From an uncultured Lachnospiraceae bacterium (GTDB lineage: Bacteria > Bacillota > Clostridia > Lachnospirales > Lachnospiraceae): a DNA stretch of 64,000 bases. Under the pieces are notes generated by a model. That model had not been told where the DNA came from, searched no databases, and saw only the letters and a program-made list of their open reading frames with translations. The DNA lies in the NCBI GenBank assembly GCA_910579225.1, contig CAJTTI010000010.1:1-64000 (forward strand), in the 5' to 3' direction. Each line of letters begins with the position of its first letter. The stretch's first letter is position 1. The position numbers were made by a program, and so were the translations under genes. Of this stretch, positions 1-8,734 are shown piece after piece.

Positions 1-35
1 TAAAACCTGATATCGTCGGCAACGGAATTCATAAT

Positions 36-86
36 AAAAATGCCGTATCACCAGCAATAAAAATCGTCCGGTGATATGGCATTTTT
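36..86 (-). terminator. Terminator of the pot operon
   Basis: A 17-bp inverted repeat (arms 36-52 and 70-86) pairs AAAAATGCC with GGCATTTTT, with one imperfect pair in the middle. Read on the minus strand, the stem ends in a T-run, as expected of a rho-independent terminator placed about 40 bases after the potD stop codon. The A-rich arm means it could also work for plus-strand transcripts entering from the left. Confidence 0.8.
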
Positions 87-128
87 GTATTTTGTCACAG
101 AGAAAATATCATTTCTGGAAAGTTTGGC

Positions 129-1187
129 TTACTCTGACAATACCTGTTTCCACAGTTCATTATATTTTTCTTCTGCATCTTCGCCCAGATAGTGGAAGGT
201 CTCACAGCGGGACAGCACTTCATTTCCAGGGAACAGTGCTTCGTTATTGAGAGTTTCTTCATCTTCAATCAGTTCGATAGCTGCAGTGTTCGGGATGGAA
301 TAATAAATATATTCAAAATTTTTCAGCGCAATGTCCGGACGGCAGAGGAAATCAATCCATTTTTCCGCGTTTTCTTTATTCTTACAGGTGGTTGGAATCA
401 CCCAGCAATCCAGCCAGACGTTGGAACCTTCATCCGGAACCACATACTGCAGGTTTTCATTTTCCTGTTTGCAGATGGTGGCTTCTCCGGAGTAGATGAC
501 GCCGATGGCCGCTTTCTCGCCAATCATCATATCGCGAACTTCGTCAGTTGTATATTTCAGTACCAGAGGTTTCTGTTTGATCAATAGAGCAGCTGCTTCC
601 TGGAGAGCGGCATCATCCGTGGAATTCAGGGAATATCCGCAGGAAATCAGTGCCGGAGCGAATACGTCCCGGGGATTGTTCATCATGACAATATTGTCAG
701 CATATTTTTCATCCCACAGGCAATTCCAGCTGGTGACCGGCTCATCAACCATAGCAGTGTTGTAAAGAATACCAACAGTACCCCAAAGGTAAGGAACCGC
801 ATGGGATGCATCCGGATCAAATTCCCGGACGGTCTCCATGTAGACCGGGTCAATATTGGATATGTTTGGAACATTATCATAATTTATTTCCAGAAGAAGC
901 TCATGATCCAGCATTTTCTGGATCATATATTCTGAAGGGCAGACGACATCCCAGTCTGCTGCACCATTGGCGATGATCGGATACATGTCCTCATTGGTAT
1001 CAAATGTTTTATAGTTGACTTTGATACCAGTCTCTTCTTCAAACATGTCGATGACATCTTCATCAATGTATTCGCCCCAGTTGTATACATTTACTTCTCC
1101 GTTCTCACCTGCAGAGGAACCTCCGCATCCGGTGAACAAGAATGCTGTGAACAGGCATACACCTGCAGTCAAAATTTTCTTTTTCAT
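129..1187 (-). CDS. potD: Spermidine/putrescine ABC transporter substrate-binding lipoprotein PotD
   Basis: Extracellular polyamine-binding protein that delivers spermidine or putrescine to the PotBC permease. The chosen start (352 residues) is the ATG preceded by GAGGAGG; an in-frame ATG five codons upstream lies before this ribosome binding site and is less likely. The N-terminus is a lipoprotein signal peptide with a lipobox ending LFTGC, so the mature protein should be lipid-anchored at the outer face of the membrane. The early VYNWGEYID motif and the overall length fit the PotD/PotF family. It is the last gene of a potABCD operon, 75 bases after potC. Which polyamine is preferred cannot be read from sequence. 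Confidence 0.93.
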   Translation of the reverse strand: MKKKILTAGVCLFTAFLFTGCGGSSAGENGEVNVYNWGEYIDEDVIDMFEEETGIKVNYKTFDTNEDMYPIIANGAADWDVVCPSEYMIQKMLDHELLLEINYDNVPNISNIDPVYMETVREFDPDASHAVPYLWGTVGILYNTAMVDEPVTSWNCLWDEKYADNIVMMNNPRDVFAPALISCGYSLNSTDDAALQEAAALLIKQKPLVLKYTTDEVRDMMIGEKAAIGVIYSGEATICKQENENLQYVVPDEGSNVWLDCWVIPTTCKNKENAEKWIDFLCRPDIALKNFEYIYYSIPNTAAIELIEDEETLNNEALFPGNEVLSRCETFHYLGEDAEEKYNELWKQVLSE

Positions 1188-1262
1188 AACATACCTCCTC
1201 ATTTTTCGTTCTAAAGCTTTAATGTTGCGTATCTTATTCCTGTAATGTCGGTTGAATCTTTT

Positions 1263-2078
1263 TTACCGTTTTTTCTCTGCCGAAGGCAGTTCCCGCGGTT
1301 TTAGATTTACAAACAGCAGAATGATGAAGACTGCCAGAAACATGATGGTGGAGAGCGCATACATCTCCGGTTTGATCCCTTTCCTAAGTTCCGAATAGAT
1401 CAGGGTGGAAAGGGTGTCTGCTCCAAGTCCTTTGACAAAATGCGTAATGACAAAATCATCCAGGGACATGGTAAAGGACAGTAGAAAACCGGACAAAACT
1501 CCGGGCATGATGTCCGGCAGTACGATGCGGAAGAAAGCCTGACGTTCTCCCGCGCCCAGATCCAGGGCGGCTTCATACATAGATGTGTTCAGCTGCTTCA
1601 GTTTGGGCATGACGCTTAAGACCACATATGGAAGGTTGAACGTAATATGTCCGATCAATACAGTTCCGAATCCCATCTCAAAATGGATACCTGCCACAGA
1701 GAGCAGATCACCTGCAGTAATGAACAGCAGCATAAAAGCAATGCCGGTAACGATCTCTGCATTCAGCATGGGAATATTTACGATACTCATACAGATATTC
1801 TGTTCCCGTTTCTTCATATGATGAATGGCGATGGCGGCAGAGGTTCCCAGCAACGTTGCGATGGCGGCGGACAGCACTGCCAGCAGCAGCGTATTGCCAA
1901 GGGCCGACAATATGGTGCTGTTATCAAAAAGCTGCTGATACCACTTCAGGGAAAATCCTCCCCATTTTACGGAAGTCCTGGAGTTATTAAAGGACAGGAC
2001 CATTAATGTTACGATTGGTGCATAGAGAAAGAGCACGATCAGAAACAAATAGGTCCGGCCAAACCATTTTTTGATCAT
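1263..2078 (-). CDS. potC: Spermidine/putrescine ABC transporter permease PotC
   Basis: Inner-membrane subunit of the polyamine importer (271 residues). It has an N-terminal transmembrane segment (FLIVLFLYAPIVTLMVLSF) and about six predicted segments in all. The EAA loop that docks onto the ATPase is visible as YEAALDLGAGERQAF. The start codon overlaps the potB stop as ATGA, indicating translational coupling. Length and order (potA, potB, potC, potD) are those of the family. Confidence 0.92.
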   Translation of the reverse strand: MIKKWFGRTYLFLIVLFLYAPIVTLMVLSFNNSRTSVKWGGFSLKWYQQLFDNSTILSALGNTLLLAVLSAAIATLLGTSAAIAIHHMKKREQNICMSIVNIPMLNAEIVTGIAFMLLFITAGDLLSVAGIHFEMGFGTVLIGHITFNLPYVVLSVMPKLKQLNTSMYEAALDLGAGERQAFFRIVLPDIMPGVLSGFLLSFTMSLDDFVITHFVKGLGADTLSTLIYSELRKGIKPEMYALSTIMFLAVFIILLFVNLKPRELPSAEKKR

Positions 2079-2884
2079 AATACATTGCCCTCCCCGTTGT
2101 CATATCTGGAAGAGAAGACCATACTGGCAATGATGAAGAGCATCAGTACCAGAGAAAGTCCGCTTCCCACATGCCAGCTGGTTCCCTTCATGAACTCCTG
2201 TTCGATGACATTTCCAATCAGCAGGATCTTACCGCCGCCCAGCAGAGTGGAGATGACAAAAGTGGTCAGAGAAGGGATAAAGACCATAGTGATTCCACTG
2301 ATGACGCCGGGAAGGCTCAGGGGGAAGATGATCTTGTACAAAGTCTGGAAACTGCTGGCTCCAAGATCTCTGGCTGCATGGATGACATTTGTGTCGATTT
2401 TTGATATTACATTATAAATCGGAAGGATCATAAAAGGCAGGAAATCATAGACCATACCGAATACAATCGCAGCCGGAGTATTGATGATCTTAAACCTGGG
2501 CAGCCCAAGGAATTTAAATATGGAATCCAGCACGCCGTTGGTGTCCAGAAGAACCACCCAGGCAAGGGTCCGCAGCAGAAAATTCATCCACATGGGAAGA
2601 ACAAACAAAAAGATCACAAACCCTGATTTTCCCAGTCTGCTGCCGGACAGAATCAGCGCCAGCGGATAGGCCAACAGCAGGCAGATTGCTGTGCTTAAAA
2701 GGGACAGCCCAAGAGAAAGAAACAACGCCTTGGAATGCTCAGCTGTGGCGATGGCGACCAGATTGTCCAGAGTAAAAGCGCCGCTTCGATCCGTCAGTCC
2801 ATAATATACAATGAACAGGAGGGGAATGATGATAAAAGCGGCCGCCCACAAAAAATAAGGAAAGGAAAGGGATTTTCTATACAT
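2075..2884 (-). CDS. potB: Spermidine/putrescine ABC transporter permease PotB
   Basis: Second permease subunit of the polyamine importer (269 residues). It is hydrophobic throughout, starting with an N-terminal segment [19 protein letters not shown], and carries an EAA-type loop ([17 protein letters not shown]) for contact with PotA. It overlaps potA by 8 bases at its start and potC by 4 bases at its end, so the three are tightly coupled. PotB and PotC are distinguished mainly by order in the operon. Confidence 0.92.
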   Translation of the reverse strand: MYRKSLSFPYFLWAAAFIIIPLLFIVYYGLTDRSGAFTLDNLVAIATAEHSKALFLSLGLSLLSTAICLLLAYPLALILSGSRLGKSGFVIFLFVLPMWMNFLLRTLAWVVLLDTNGVLDSIFKFLGLPRFKIINTPAAIVFGMVYDFLPFMILPIYNVISKIDTNVIHAARDLGASSFQTLYKIIFPLSLPGVISGITMVFIPSLTTFVISTLLGGGKILLIGNVIEQEFMKGTSWHVGSGLSLVLMLFIIASMVFSSRYDNGEGNVL

Positions 2885-3950
2885 CCAGTACCACCGCCTC
2901 CTCGTCTTCGGATTCCGGTTTGTTCATAATCTGTATATTGAACGGGTCGATTTTCATACTGACCTGCTGCCCGACCGGATACATTTTTGTACTCTGGACC
3001 AGCCATTCACGGCCGCAGGCAGTCACTTCCATCTCATAGTGAACACCTTTGAAGATCAGATGAGATACAACGCCGTCCAGAGTGCCGCATCCGGGTTCGC
3101 CGAGTTCCACATCTTCTGGACGGATTACCACGTCTACCGGTTTATTGTGCCCGAATCCCGTGTCCACACAGGGAAATACGATACCGAAAATCTCCACTAC
3201 TTTGTCTTCGAGCATGGTACCGGGGAAAATATTGCTGTCGCCGATAAAGTCAGCCACAAAGGCATTGATCGGTTCATTGTAGATATCTTCCGGTGAACCG
3301 ATCTGCTGAATATATCCCTGGTTCATAACCACGATAGTATCGGACATGGTAAGGGCTTCTTCCTGGTCGTGGGTGACATAGATGAAAGTAATACCAAGCT
3401 CGTTCTTCATGCGGATCAGTTCATACTGCATCTCCTGGCGGAGCTTCAGATCCAGAGCGCCCAGAGGCTCATCCAGGAGCAGAATCTTCGGTTCGTTAAC
3501 AATGGCCCGGGCAATGGCGATTCGCTGCTGTTGTCCGCCGCTTAGAGACTCCGGCATTCGTTTTTCGTATCCGTCCAGATTGACCAGCTTTAGGGCATAT
3601 TTAATTTTGTCATCAATATAGGCTTTGCTTTTGCCGCTGATCTTCAGGCCGAAAGCAATATTTTCAGCAATGTTCATATGAGTGAACAGAGCATATTTCT
3701 GAAATACCGTGTTCAACTGTCGTTTGTTGGGGGGAAGCGAAGTGATATCCGTTCCGCCGAAAATTACATGACCTTCATCCGGCGTCTCAAAGCCGCCCAG
3801 AATCCGGAGGGTGGTGGTCTTTCCACATCCGCTGGGTCCCAGAAGAGTCAGAAATTTATTCTCATTGAAGTACAGATTCAGGTCGTCCAGAACTTTATGT
3901 CCATCATAAATCTTGGTGATGTGTTGCAGTTCGATCAGTCTGTTGCCCAT
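2877..3950 (-). CDS. potA: Spermidine/putrescine ABC transporter ATPase PotA
   Basis: ATP-hydrolysing subunit of the polyamine importer (357 residues). The nucleotide-binding domain shows Walker [10 protein letters not shown], the signature [10 protein letters not shown], Walker [13 protein letters not shown] and the H-loop histidine in YVTHDQEEA. The C-terminal third is the TOBE regulatory domain usual for this family. It is the first transporter gene after the XRE-cupin regulator, 21 bases downstream, so all five genes are likely one transcript from the promoter at 4566-4594. Confidence 0.95.
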   Translation of the reverse strand: MGNRLIELQHITKIYDGHKVLDDLNLYFNENKFLTLLGPSGCGKTTTLRILGGFETPDEGHVIFGGTDITSLPPNKRQLNTVFQKYALFTHMNIAENIAFGLKISGKSKAYIDDKIKYALKLVNLDGYEKRMPESLSGGQQQRIAIARAIVNEPKILLLDEPLGALDLKLRQEMQYELIRMKNELGITFIYVTHDQEEALTMSDTIVVMNQGYIQQIGSPEDIYNEPINAFVADFIGDSNIFPGTMLEDKVVEIFGIVFPCVDTGFGHNKPVDVVIRPEDVELGEPGCGTLDGVVSHLIFKGVHYEMEVTACGREWLVQSTKMYPVGQQVSMKIDPFNIQIMNKPESEDEEAVVLDV

Positions 3951-3971
3951 GGTACAGATCTCCTTTGCATG

Positions 3972-4511
3972 TTAAAAGTTAGGCGGGGTGCTGATCCACA
4001 GGAATACAGCGCCGCTTTTTTCTCCTGCAGTAATATAATGGCTGGCAGAAGGAGTAAAATAAAAAGACTCTCCTTTTTTGGCTTTGATCAGCTTGCAGCC
4101 CAGATGGATAGTGATGGTGCCCTGGAGCACATAACCGAATTCTTCGCCTTCATGGGGGGTATCCGGATAGGTGGAGCCACCTGGCTCCAGTGTGACCCGT
4201 ATGGGTTCCATGGCGTTTTTCTGGGCATTTGGAATGATCCATTCAATACGGTTCTTCAGTTCCGCGTCGTATTTCTCACAATAATCTGTATCATGAAAGA
4301 CGATCTGCTCATCGTTGTCGTCGCTGAAGAAATCCTTCAGGTTCGTTCCAAGGCTGTTGAGGATATCCACCAAAGTGGCGATGGACGGAGAGGTCAGATC
4401 CCGCTCCAGCTGAGAGATAAAGCCTTTGGACAGTTCGCTCCGGTCTGCCAGCTCTTCCTGCGTCAGTCCTTTCATGACACGGAGTTCTTTGATCTTTGGT
4501 CCAATGTTCAT
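3972..4511 (-). CDS. XRE-family transcriptional regulator with C-terminal cupin domain
   Basis: A 179-residue regulator. Residues about 5-60 form a Cro/C1-type helix-turn-helix (IKELRVMKGLTQEELADRS, then FISQLERD). Residues about 105-175 are a cupin sensor domain (LEPGGSTYPDTPHEGEEFGY). XRE-cupin proteins next to potABCD commonly act as polyamine-responsive regulators (PuuR-like); here that is inferred from position as first gene of the pot operon. A palindrome between its promoter and start codon suggests autoregulation. The ligand is unknown. Confidence 0.88.
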   Translation of the reverse strand: MNIGPKIKELRVMKGLTQEELADRSELSKGFISQLERDLTSPSIATLVDILNSLGTNLKDFFSDDNDEQIVFHDTDYCEKYDAELKNRIEWIIPNAQKNAMEPIRVTLEPGGSTYPDTPHEGEEFGYVLQGTITIHLGCKLIKAKKGESFYFTPSASHYITAGEKSGAVFLWISTPPNF

Positions 4512-4541
4512 GGGGTAAAGTCCTCCGTCTGATAAACAAAA

Positions 4542-4555
4542 AGTTTAATAAAACT
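4542..4555 (-). promoter_or_regulatory. Candidate operator for the XRE-cupin regulator
   Basis: A perfect inverted repeat, AGTTT-N4-AAACT, lies about 11 bases downstream of the -10 box and 31 bases upstream of the regulator start codon. Its location in the initially transcribed region fits a repressor site that blocks its own operon. Binding is inferred only from symmetry and position. Confidence 0.45.
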
Positions 4556-4565
4556 AAACGAATTA

Positions 4566-4594
4566 ACTATATACAGAAATTGGTGTTCTGTCAA
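4566..4594 (-). promoter_or_regulatory. Promoter of the XRE-pot operon
   Basis: On the minus strand: -35 TTGACA (4589-4594), a 17-base spacer, and -10 TATAGT (4566-4571). This is a near-consensus sigma-A promoter, about 55 bases before the regulator start codon. It is divergent from the promoter at 4651-4679. Confidence 0.85.
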
Positions 4595-4650
4595 TCATTT
4601 TTTTAAAGATTTTACAGGAAAAGAATTTTAAAAGAAAATACAGAATCCTA

Positions 4651-4679
4651 TTGTCCGGAGGGAGAAAAGAACCTATAAT
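4651..4679 (+). promoter_or_regulatory. Promoter of the tetrapyrrole operon
   Basis: -35 TTGTCC (4651-4656), a 17-base spacer and a perfect -10 TATAAT (4674-4679). The predicted transcription start near 4686 leaves a leader of about 125 bases before the first recognised gene at 4811. The leader contains a short open reading frame. Confidence 0.75.
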
Positions 4680-4685
4680 ATGGAT

Positions 4686-4787
4686 ATGGCAAAATTGCAA
4701 AGTGTCCTGAAGATTCCGGGACGGAAGAGGGAGTTTGAGAAATACTTCCTGACCTTCCGGGGCGACGCGTCGTGCGCATCGGGATAG
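4686..4787 (+). CDS. Possible 33-residue leader peptide
   Basis: An ATG lies at the predicted transcription start, 7 bases after the -10 box, and opens a 33-codon frame that begins MAKLQSVLKIPGRKREF and stops 23 bases before the next gene. There is no room for a ribosome binding site, so translation would have to be leaderless. I recognise no family. It could equally be a chance frame in an untranslated leader or the trace of a decayed upstream gene; the 3' part is GC-rich with a palindrome CGACGCGTCG. Confidence 0.2.
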   Translation: MAKLQSVLKIPGRKREFEKYFLTFRGDASCASG

Positions 4788-4810
4788 AGGAAGAAAAGAA
4801 AGAGGAGAAG

Positions 4811-5314
4811 ATGGCAAAAAGATTTCCGATGTTTCTGGATCTTACAGACAGAGAGATTCATGTATACGGGGCAGGCAGAATCGGAACCCGGAGGGTGAAG
4901 GCGCTGCTGCCTTTTTCGCCGCATCTGACGGTGCATGCGCCGGATATCTCCGGAGAGATTCAAAAGGCGGCCGCAGAGGGCAGGCTTTTTGTTCGAAGAG
5001 AGAGTTATGAACCGGGAAGTATCCGGTCTGGTACTTTTATGGTACTTGCAGCAACCAGCGATTGTTCTGTCAATGAAAAAATCTGCAGGGAGTGCAGAGA
5101 GAAAGGGATTCTGGTCAATGTGTGCAGTGACCAGGAACTCTGCGATTTTCATTTCCCGGGCATTGTGTCCAGGGAGGAGCTGGTGATCGGCATCAACGCC
5201 GGCGGAAAAGATCACAGTCTGGCAAAAAAGTGGACAGACAGAATACGGAGAGAGGTAGAGGAAGATGGATATGACGATCAGGCCGAGAAGGCTTCGGACG
5301 ACAGCAAATCTTAG
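4811..5314 (+). CDS. Precorrin-2 dehydrogenase-like protein (SirC/Met8/CysG N-domain family)
   Basis: A 167-residue protein of the family that oxidises precorrin-2 to sirohydrochlorin for siroheme or cobalamin. The start is the ATG after AGAGGAGAAG; an in-frame upstream ATG would only add a lysine/glutamate-rich tail. An NAD-binding motif GAGRIG is near residue 20, followed by FMVLAATSDCSVNE and VNVCSDQELCDFHFPG, both typical of the family. The aspartate used in catalysis by CysG (in NVVD) appears to be serine here (NVCS), with Asp following. No methyltransferase domain is present. It overlaps hemB by 50 bases in another frame. Confidence 0.8.
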   Translation: MAKRFPMFLDLTDREIHVYGAGRIGTRRVKALLPFSPHLTVHAPDISGEIQKAAAEGRLFVRRESYEPGSIRSGTFMVLAATSDCSVNEKICRECREKGILVNVCSDQELCDFHFPGIVSREELVIGINAGGKDHSLAKKWTDRIRREVEEDGYDDQAEKASDDSKS

Positions 5315-6248
5315 AAAGATGGTACGGGAGACGCGGATGGATAAAAGTTCTCTGGTGTACCCTATGTTTGTGAAAGATGGTGTAAATATAAAAGAGGAGA
5401 TTCCGACCATGCCCGGACAGTTTCGGTACAGTGTGGACCAGATACCGGAGATTCTGACAGAGATGGCGGATGCAGGAGTAGGGAATGTCATGCTGTTCGG
5501 CATTCCGGAACATAAAGATGCGGAGGGAAGCGGCGCTTATGCGTGTGACGGCATTATTCAGAAAGCTCTGGAGAAGGCAAAGAAAGAGGTGCCGGATCTG
5601 TTCTATATCGGAGATGTCTGCATGTGCGAATATACAAGTCATGGGCACTGTGGTATTTTAAAAGGAGATTATGTGGATAATGACCTGACGCTGGAAAAGC
5701 TTTCACAGATTGCAGTATCTCAGGTGCAAGCGGGTGCGGACATGGTTGCTCCCTCCGATATGATGGACGGGCATATCAGGGCGATTCGGGAGGGACTGGA
5801 TCAGAATGGTTTCCTGACGACGCCGATTATGTCTTATGCAGTGAAATATGCATCTGCTTTTTATGGTCCTTTCCGGGATGCGGCGGGGAGCGCGCCGGCC
5901 TTTGGGGACCGGAAGAGCTATCAGATGGATTATCATAACCGGAGAGAAGGTATGAAGGAAGCGCTTTTGGATTTGGAAGAGGGCGCGGATATTCTCATGG
6001 TCAAACCGGCCATGTCATATCTTGACATGGTGCGGGAGATCAAAGACGCAACGGATGTCCCCATGGCGGCATACAGTGTCAGCGGGGAATATGCTATGGT
6101 GAAAGCAGGAGCCAGGCTGGGATATGTGGATGAGGCGGCCATTCTCTGCGAGATGGCAGTATGTGCTTATCGGGCGGGTGTGGATATTTATATGACTTAT
6201 TTTGCCAAAGAGATTGCCGGTTATATGGACGAAGGGAGGATTGGCTAA
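5265..6248 (+). CDS. hemB: Delta-aminolevulinic acid dehydratase (porphobilinogen synthase)
   Basis: Condenses two 5-aminolevulinate molecules to porphobilinogen, the second step of the C5 tetrapyrrole pathway (327 residues, normal length). Visible features are the zinc site DVCMCEYTSHGHCG, the substrate-binding PIMSYAVKYASAFYGPFRD and the Schiff-base lysine region MVKPAMSYLD. The start lies inside the preceding gene (50-base overlap); an alternative ATG two codons later is possible. The stop overlaps hemL by one base (TAATG), so the two are coupled. Confidence 0.96.
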   Translation: MDMTIRPRRLRTTANLRKMVRETRMDKSSLVYPMFVKDGVNIKEEIPTMPGQFRYSVDQIPEILTEMADAGVGNVMLFGIPEHKDAEGSGAYACDGIIQKALEKAKKEVPDLFYIGDVCMCEYTSHGHCGILKGDYVDNDLTLEKLSQIAVSQVQAGADMVAPSDMMDGHIRAIREGLDQNGFLTTPIMSYAVKYASAFYGPFRDAAGSAPAFGDRKSYQMDYHNRREGMKEALLDLEEGADILMVKPAMSYLDMVREIKDATDVPMAAYSVSGEYAMVKAGARLGYVDEAAILCEMAVCAYRAGVDIYMTYFAKEIAGYMDEGRIG

Positions 6249-7528
6249 TGACAAGATCAGAACGCCTTTTTCAGGAGGCTCAGAAATATATTCCGGGGGG
6301 CGTGAATTCTCCGGTGCGTGCATTCGGTTCTGTGGGAATGACTCCGCGCTTTATTGTGTCTGCAAAAGGCGCATACCTGACAGATGCAGACGGGAACCGT
6401 TATCTTGACTATATTGGTTCCTGGGGACCGATGATTCTCGGCCATGCACATCCGATGGTCCTGGAGAAGGTGGAAGAAGCCTGCAGAAGGGGACTGAGCT
6501 TCGGTGCCGCTACAGAGGCGGAAGTAGCTATGGCGGAGCTGATCTGCAGTATGGTTCCGTCTGTGGAAATGGTGCGCATGGTGAATTCCGGCACAGAGGC
6601 AGTCATGAGCGCTGTCCGTGCGGCAAGAGGGTATACGGGAAGGAACAAGATTATAAAATTTGAGGGATGTTATCACGGACACAGCGATGCAATGCTGGTC
6701 AGGGCAGGCTCCGGAGTGATGACTGCGGGAGTGCCTGACAGTTCCGGAGTCCCTGACGGTTGTACACAGGATACGCTTTTGGCGGTATACAATGATGTAT
6801 CCAGTGTGGAGAAGCTTTTTGACGTCTGGGGAAAGGAGATTGCGGCAGTCATATTGGAACCGGTAGGGGCCAATATGGGAGTGGTTCCTCCAAAAGAAGG
6901 ATTTCTGCAGAGACTCAGAGCACTTTGTACCGAAAATAAAAGTGTATTGATCTTTGACGAAGTGATCACCGGTTTTCGGCTGGCAAGGGCCGGCGCACAG
7001 GAATATTTCGGGATCGAAGCAGATCTGACCACCTATGGCAAGATTATCGGAGGCGGTATGCCAGTGGGTGCATATGGTGGGAAACGGGAGATTATGGAAG
7101 TGATTGCACCGGTCGGAAACGTTTATCAGGCAGGAACGCTGAGCGGTAATCCTGTGGCCATGGCCGCCGGCTATGCACAGCTTACGTATCTGAATGAGCA
7201 TCCGGAAGTTTATGGGAAGCTTCAGAAACTCGGAGCTTTGCTCTACGGCGGAATGCGTTCCATGTGCAGAGAATCAGGACTTCCTTACCAGGTGAATGAC
7301 GTAGGGTCTCTTGGATGTATGTTTTTTGCGTCTGCACCGGTGACAGATTATACCAGTGCAAAAAGTTCCGATACAGATGCATTCGGCGGTTATTTCCGTC
7401 ATATGCTGGAGAATGGAATCTACCTTGCGCCGTCCCAGTTCGAGGCAATGTTCCTTTCTGCAGCCCATTCGGAGGAAGATATCCGCCGTACTTTGGATAT
7501 TATGCACAGATATTTTGAAAAATCCTAA
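6248..7528 (+). CDS. hemL: Glutamate-1-semialdehyde 2,1-aminomutase
   Basis: PLP enzyme converting glutamate-1-semialdehyde to 5-aminolevulinate, the substrate of HemB (426 residues from the ATG that overlaps the hemB stop; a longer frame upstream runs inside hemB and was rejected). Typical motifs are PGGVNSPVRAF near the start, FEGCYHGHSD, FDEVITGFR, and the PLP lysine in TYGKIIGGGMPVG. The operon supplies 5-aminolevulinate and porphobilinogen, but glutamyl-tRNA reductase, hemC and hemD are not in this window and must be elsewhere if the pathway is complete. Confidence 0.96.
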   Translation: MTRSERLFQEAQKYIPGGVNSPVRAFGSVGMTPRFIVSAKGAYLTDADGNRYLDYIGSWGPMILGHAHPMVLEKVEEACRRGLSFGAATEAEVAMAELICSMVPSVEMVRMVNSGTEAVMSAVRAARGYTGRNKIIKFEGCYHGHSDAMLVRAGSGVMTAGVPDSSGVPDGCTQDTLLAVYNDVSSVEKLFDVWGKEIAAVILEPVGANMGVVPPKEGFLQRLRALCTENKSVLIFDEVITGFRLARAGAQEYFGIEADLTTYGKIIGGGMPVGAYGGKREIMEVIAPVGNVYQAGTLSGNPVAMAAGYAQLTYLNEHPEVYGKLQKLGALLYGGMRSMCRESGLPYQVNDVGSLGCMFFASAPVTDYTSAKSSDTDAFGGYFRHMLENGIYLAPSQFEAMFLSAAHSEEDIRRTLDIMHRYFEKS

Positions 7529-7536
7529 GAAAACTA

Positions 7537-7565
7537 TTAACAAATTTCCATATTTGTGGTAAAAT
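7537..7565 (+). promoter_or_regulatory. Promoter of the lactonase gene
   Basis: -35 TTAACA (7537-7542), a 17-base spacer, -10 TAAAAT (7560-7565), 44 bases before the start codon. It begins only 9 bases after the hemL stop. Confidence 0.65.
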
Positions 7566-7609
7566 TTTAATAGCTATGAGCAGGACTTTCATGAGAGGAG
7601 TATCCATAT

Positions 7610-8665
7610 ATGGACCAGAAGAAATACGTGGCATATGTGGGGACCTATACCCACGGCAGCAGTAAGGGCATCCATATCTATGACCTGGATGTGGAGAACG
7701 GGAGGGCTGTGGAACGCAAAGTTGTTCCGATCAATAATCCTTCCTACATTAAAAAATCCCATAATGAAAAATATCTTTATTCCATATCAGACGAAGGCGT
7801 TCAGTCTTTCCGTATCCTTCAGGACGGAGACCTGGAACCGATGAACAGTGCATCCATTCGAGGCATGAGAGGCTGTTATCTGTCTACGGATAAGGAAGAT
7901 CAGTTTTTGTTCGTCGGTGGATGGCATGACGGAAAAGTGACAGTAATGCGCCTGAATGAGGACGGCAGTATCGGCGAGATGACCGATGAAATATTCCATA
8001 AGGGACTGGGAAGTGTGGCAGAGCGGAATTTCCGTCCCCATGTCAACTGTGTGAATATTACGCCGGATCAGAAGTACCTGTGTGCGGTGGATCTTGGAGT
8101 GGATCAGGTAAAGATCTACCGGTTTAATCATGATACCGGAAAGATTAAGCTGATTGATATCCTTCGCTGTGAGCAGGAAAGTGCGCCGCGCATCATCAAA
8201 TTCAGTCCTGATGGCAGATTTGCTTATCTGGTCTGTGAACTGAAGAATTATATCAGTGTTTATTCCTACCGCGATTCGTCAAAAGGCCCGGTTTTTGAAC
8301 TTGTGCAGACCATGCCCACCAGAAGCAGTTATCATTCTCAGGTAAGTGCGGCGTGCGTGCTTCGTTTTTCCAAAGACTGGAAATATGTGCTCTGTTCCAA
8401 TGCCGGAGACAATACCATGGGAATATTTAAAATAGACCAGGATACAGGCCTTCTGGAGAAGCTCTGTATCCTGCCTATCAGCGGAGATTATCCAAAAGCA
8501 GGAGATTTCTTTCCGGACAACCGCCATTTTATGTCTTTGAATCACGAGACGAATACGATGACGATCTTTAAGATTCAGTTTGAGGAGAAATATTTCAGCA
8601 TGTGGGGCAAACCTCTGAAAGTGGAGACACCCAACTGTATCCTGGTATCAGAGATTCAGGAATAA
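7610..8665 (+). CDS. Lactonase family protein (YbhE/Pgl-type seven-bladed propeller)
   Basis: A 351-residue cytoplasmic protein of the 6-phosphogluconolactonase-like (YbhE) family. The opening YVAYVGTYTHGSSKGIHIYD is typical, as are repeated blade motifs such as FSPDGRFAYLVCELKNYISVY and CSNAGDNTMGIFKID. The family includes 6-phosphogluconolactonases but also many proteins of unknown substrate, and no pentose-phosphate genes are adjacent, so the substrate is open. It has its own promoter; the next gene starts 69 bases later without an obvious terminator between them. Confidence 0.85.
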   Translation: MDQKKYVAYVGTYTHGSSKGIHIYDLDVENGRAVERKVVPINNPSYIKKSHNEKYLYSISDEGVQSFRILQDGDLEPMNSASIRGMRGCYLSTDKEDQFLFVGGWHDGKVTVMRLNEDGSIGEMTDEIFHKGLGSVAERNFRPHVNCVNITPDQKYLCAVDLGVDQVKIYRFNHDTGKIKLIDILRCEQESAPRIIKFSPDGRFAYLVCELKNYISVYSYRDSSKGPVFELVQTMPTRSSYHSQVSAACVLRFSKDWKYVLCSNAGDNTMGIFKIDQDTGLLEKLCILPISGDYPKAGDFFPDNRHFMSLNHETNTMTIFKIQFEEKYFSMWGKPLKVETPNCILVSEIQE

Positions 8666-8734
8666 CGGTTCAATGAGAAAGTAAAGCTGTCAGTGCAGCG
8701 TTACAATTATATACAAGAAAAGGAGAATGAGAAT

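Noticed and set aside
4673..5503. A long minus-strand frame opposite the tetrapyrrole genes
   Set aside because: It covers a clear divergent promoter and the start of hemB; its translation is low-complexity and unlike a real protein.
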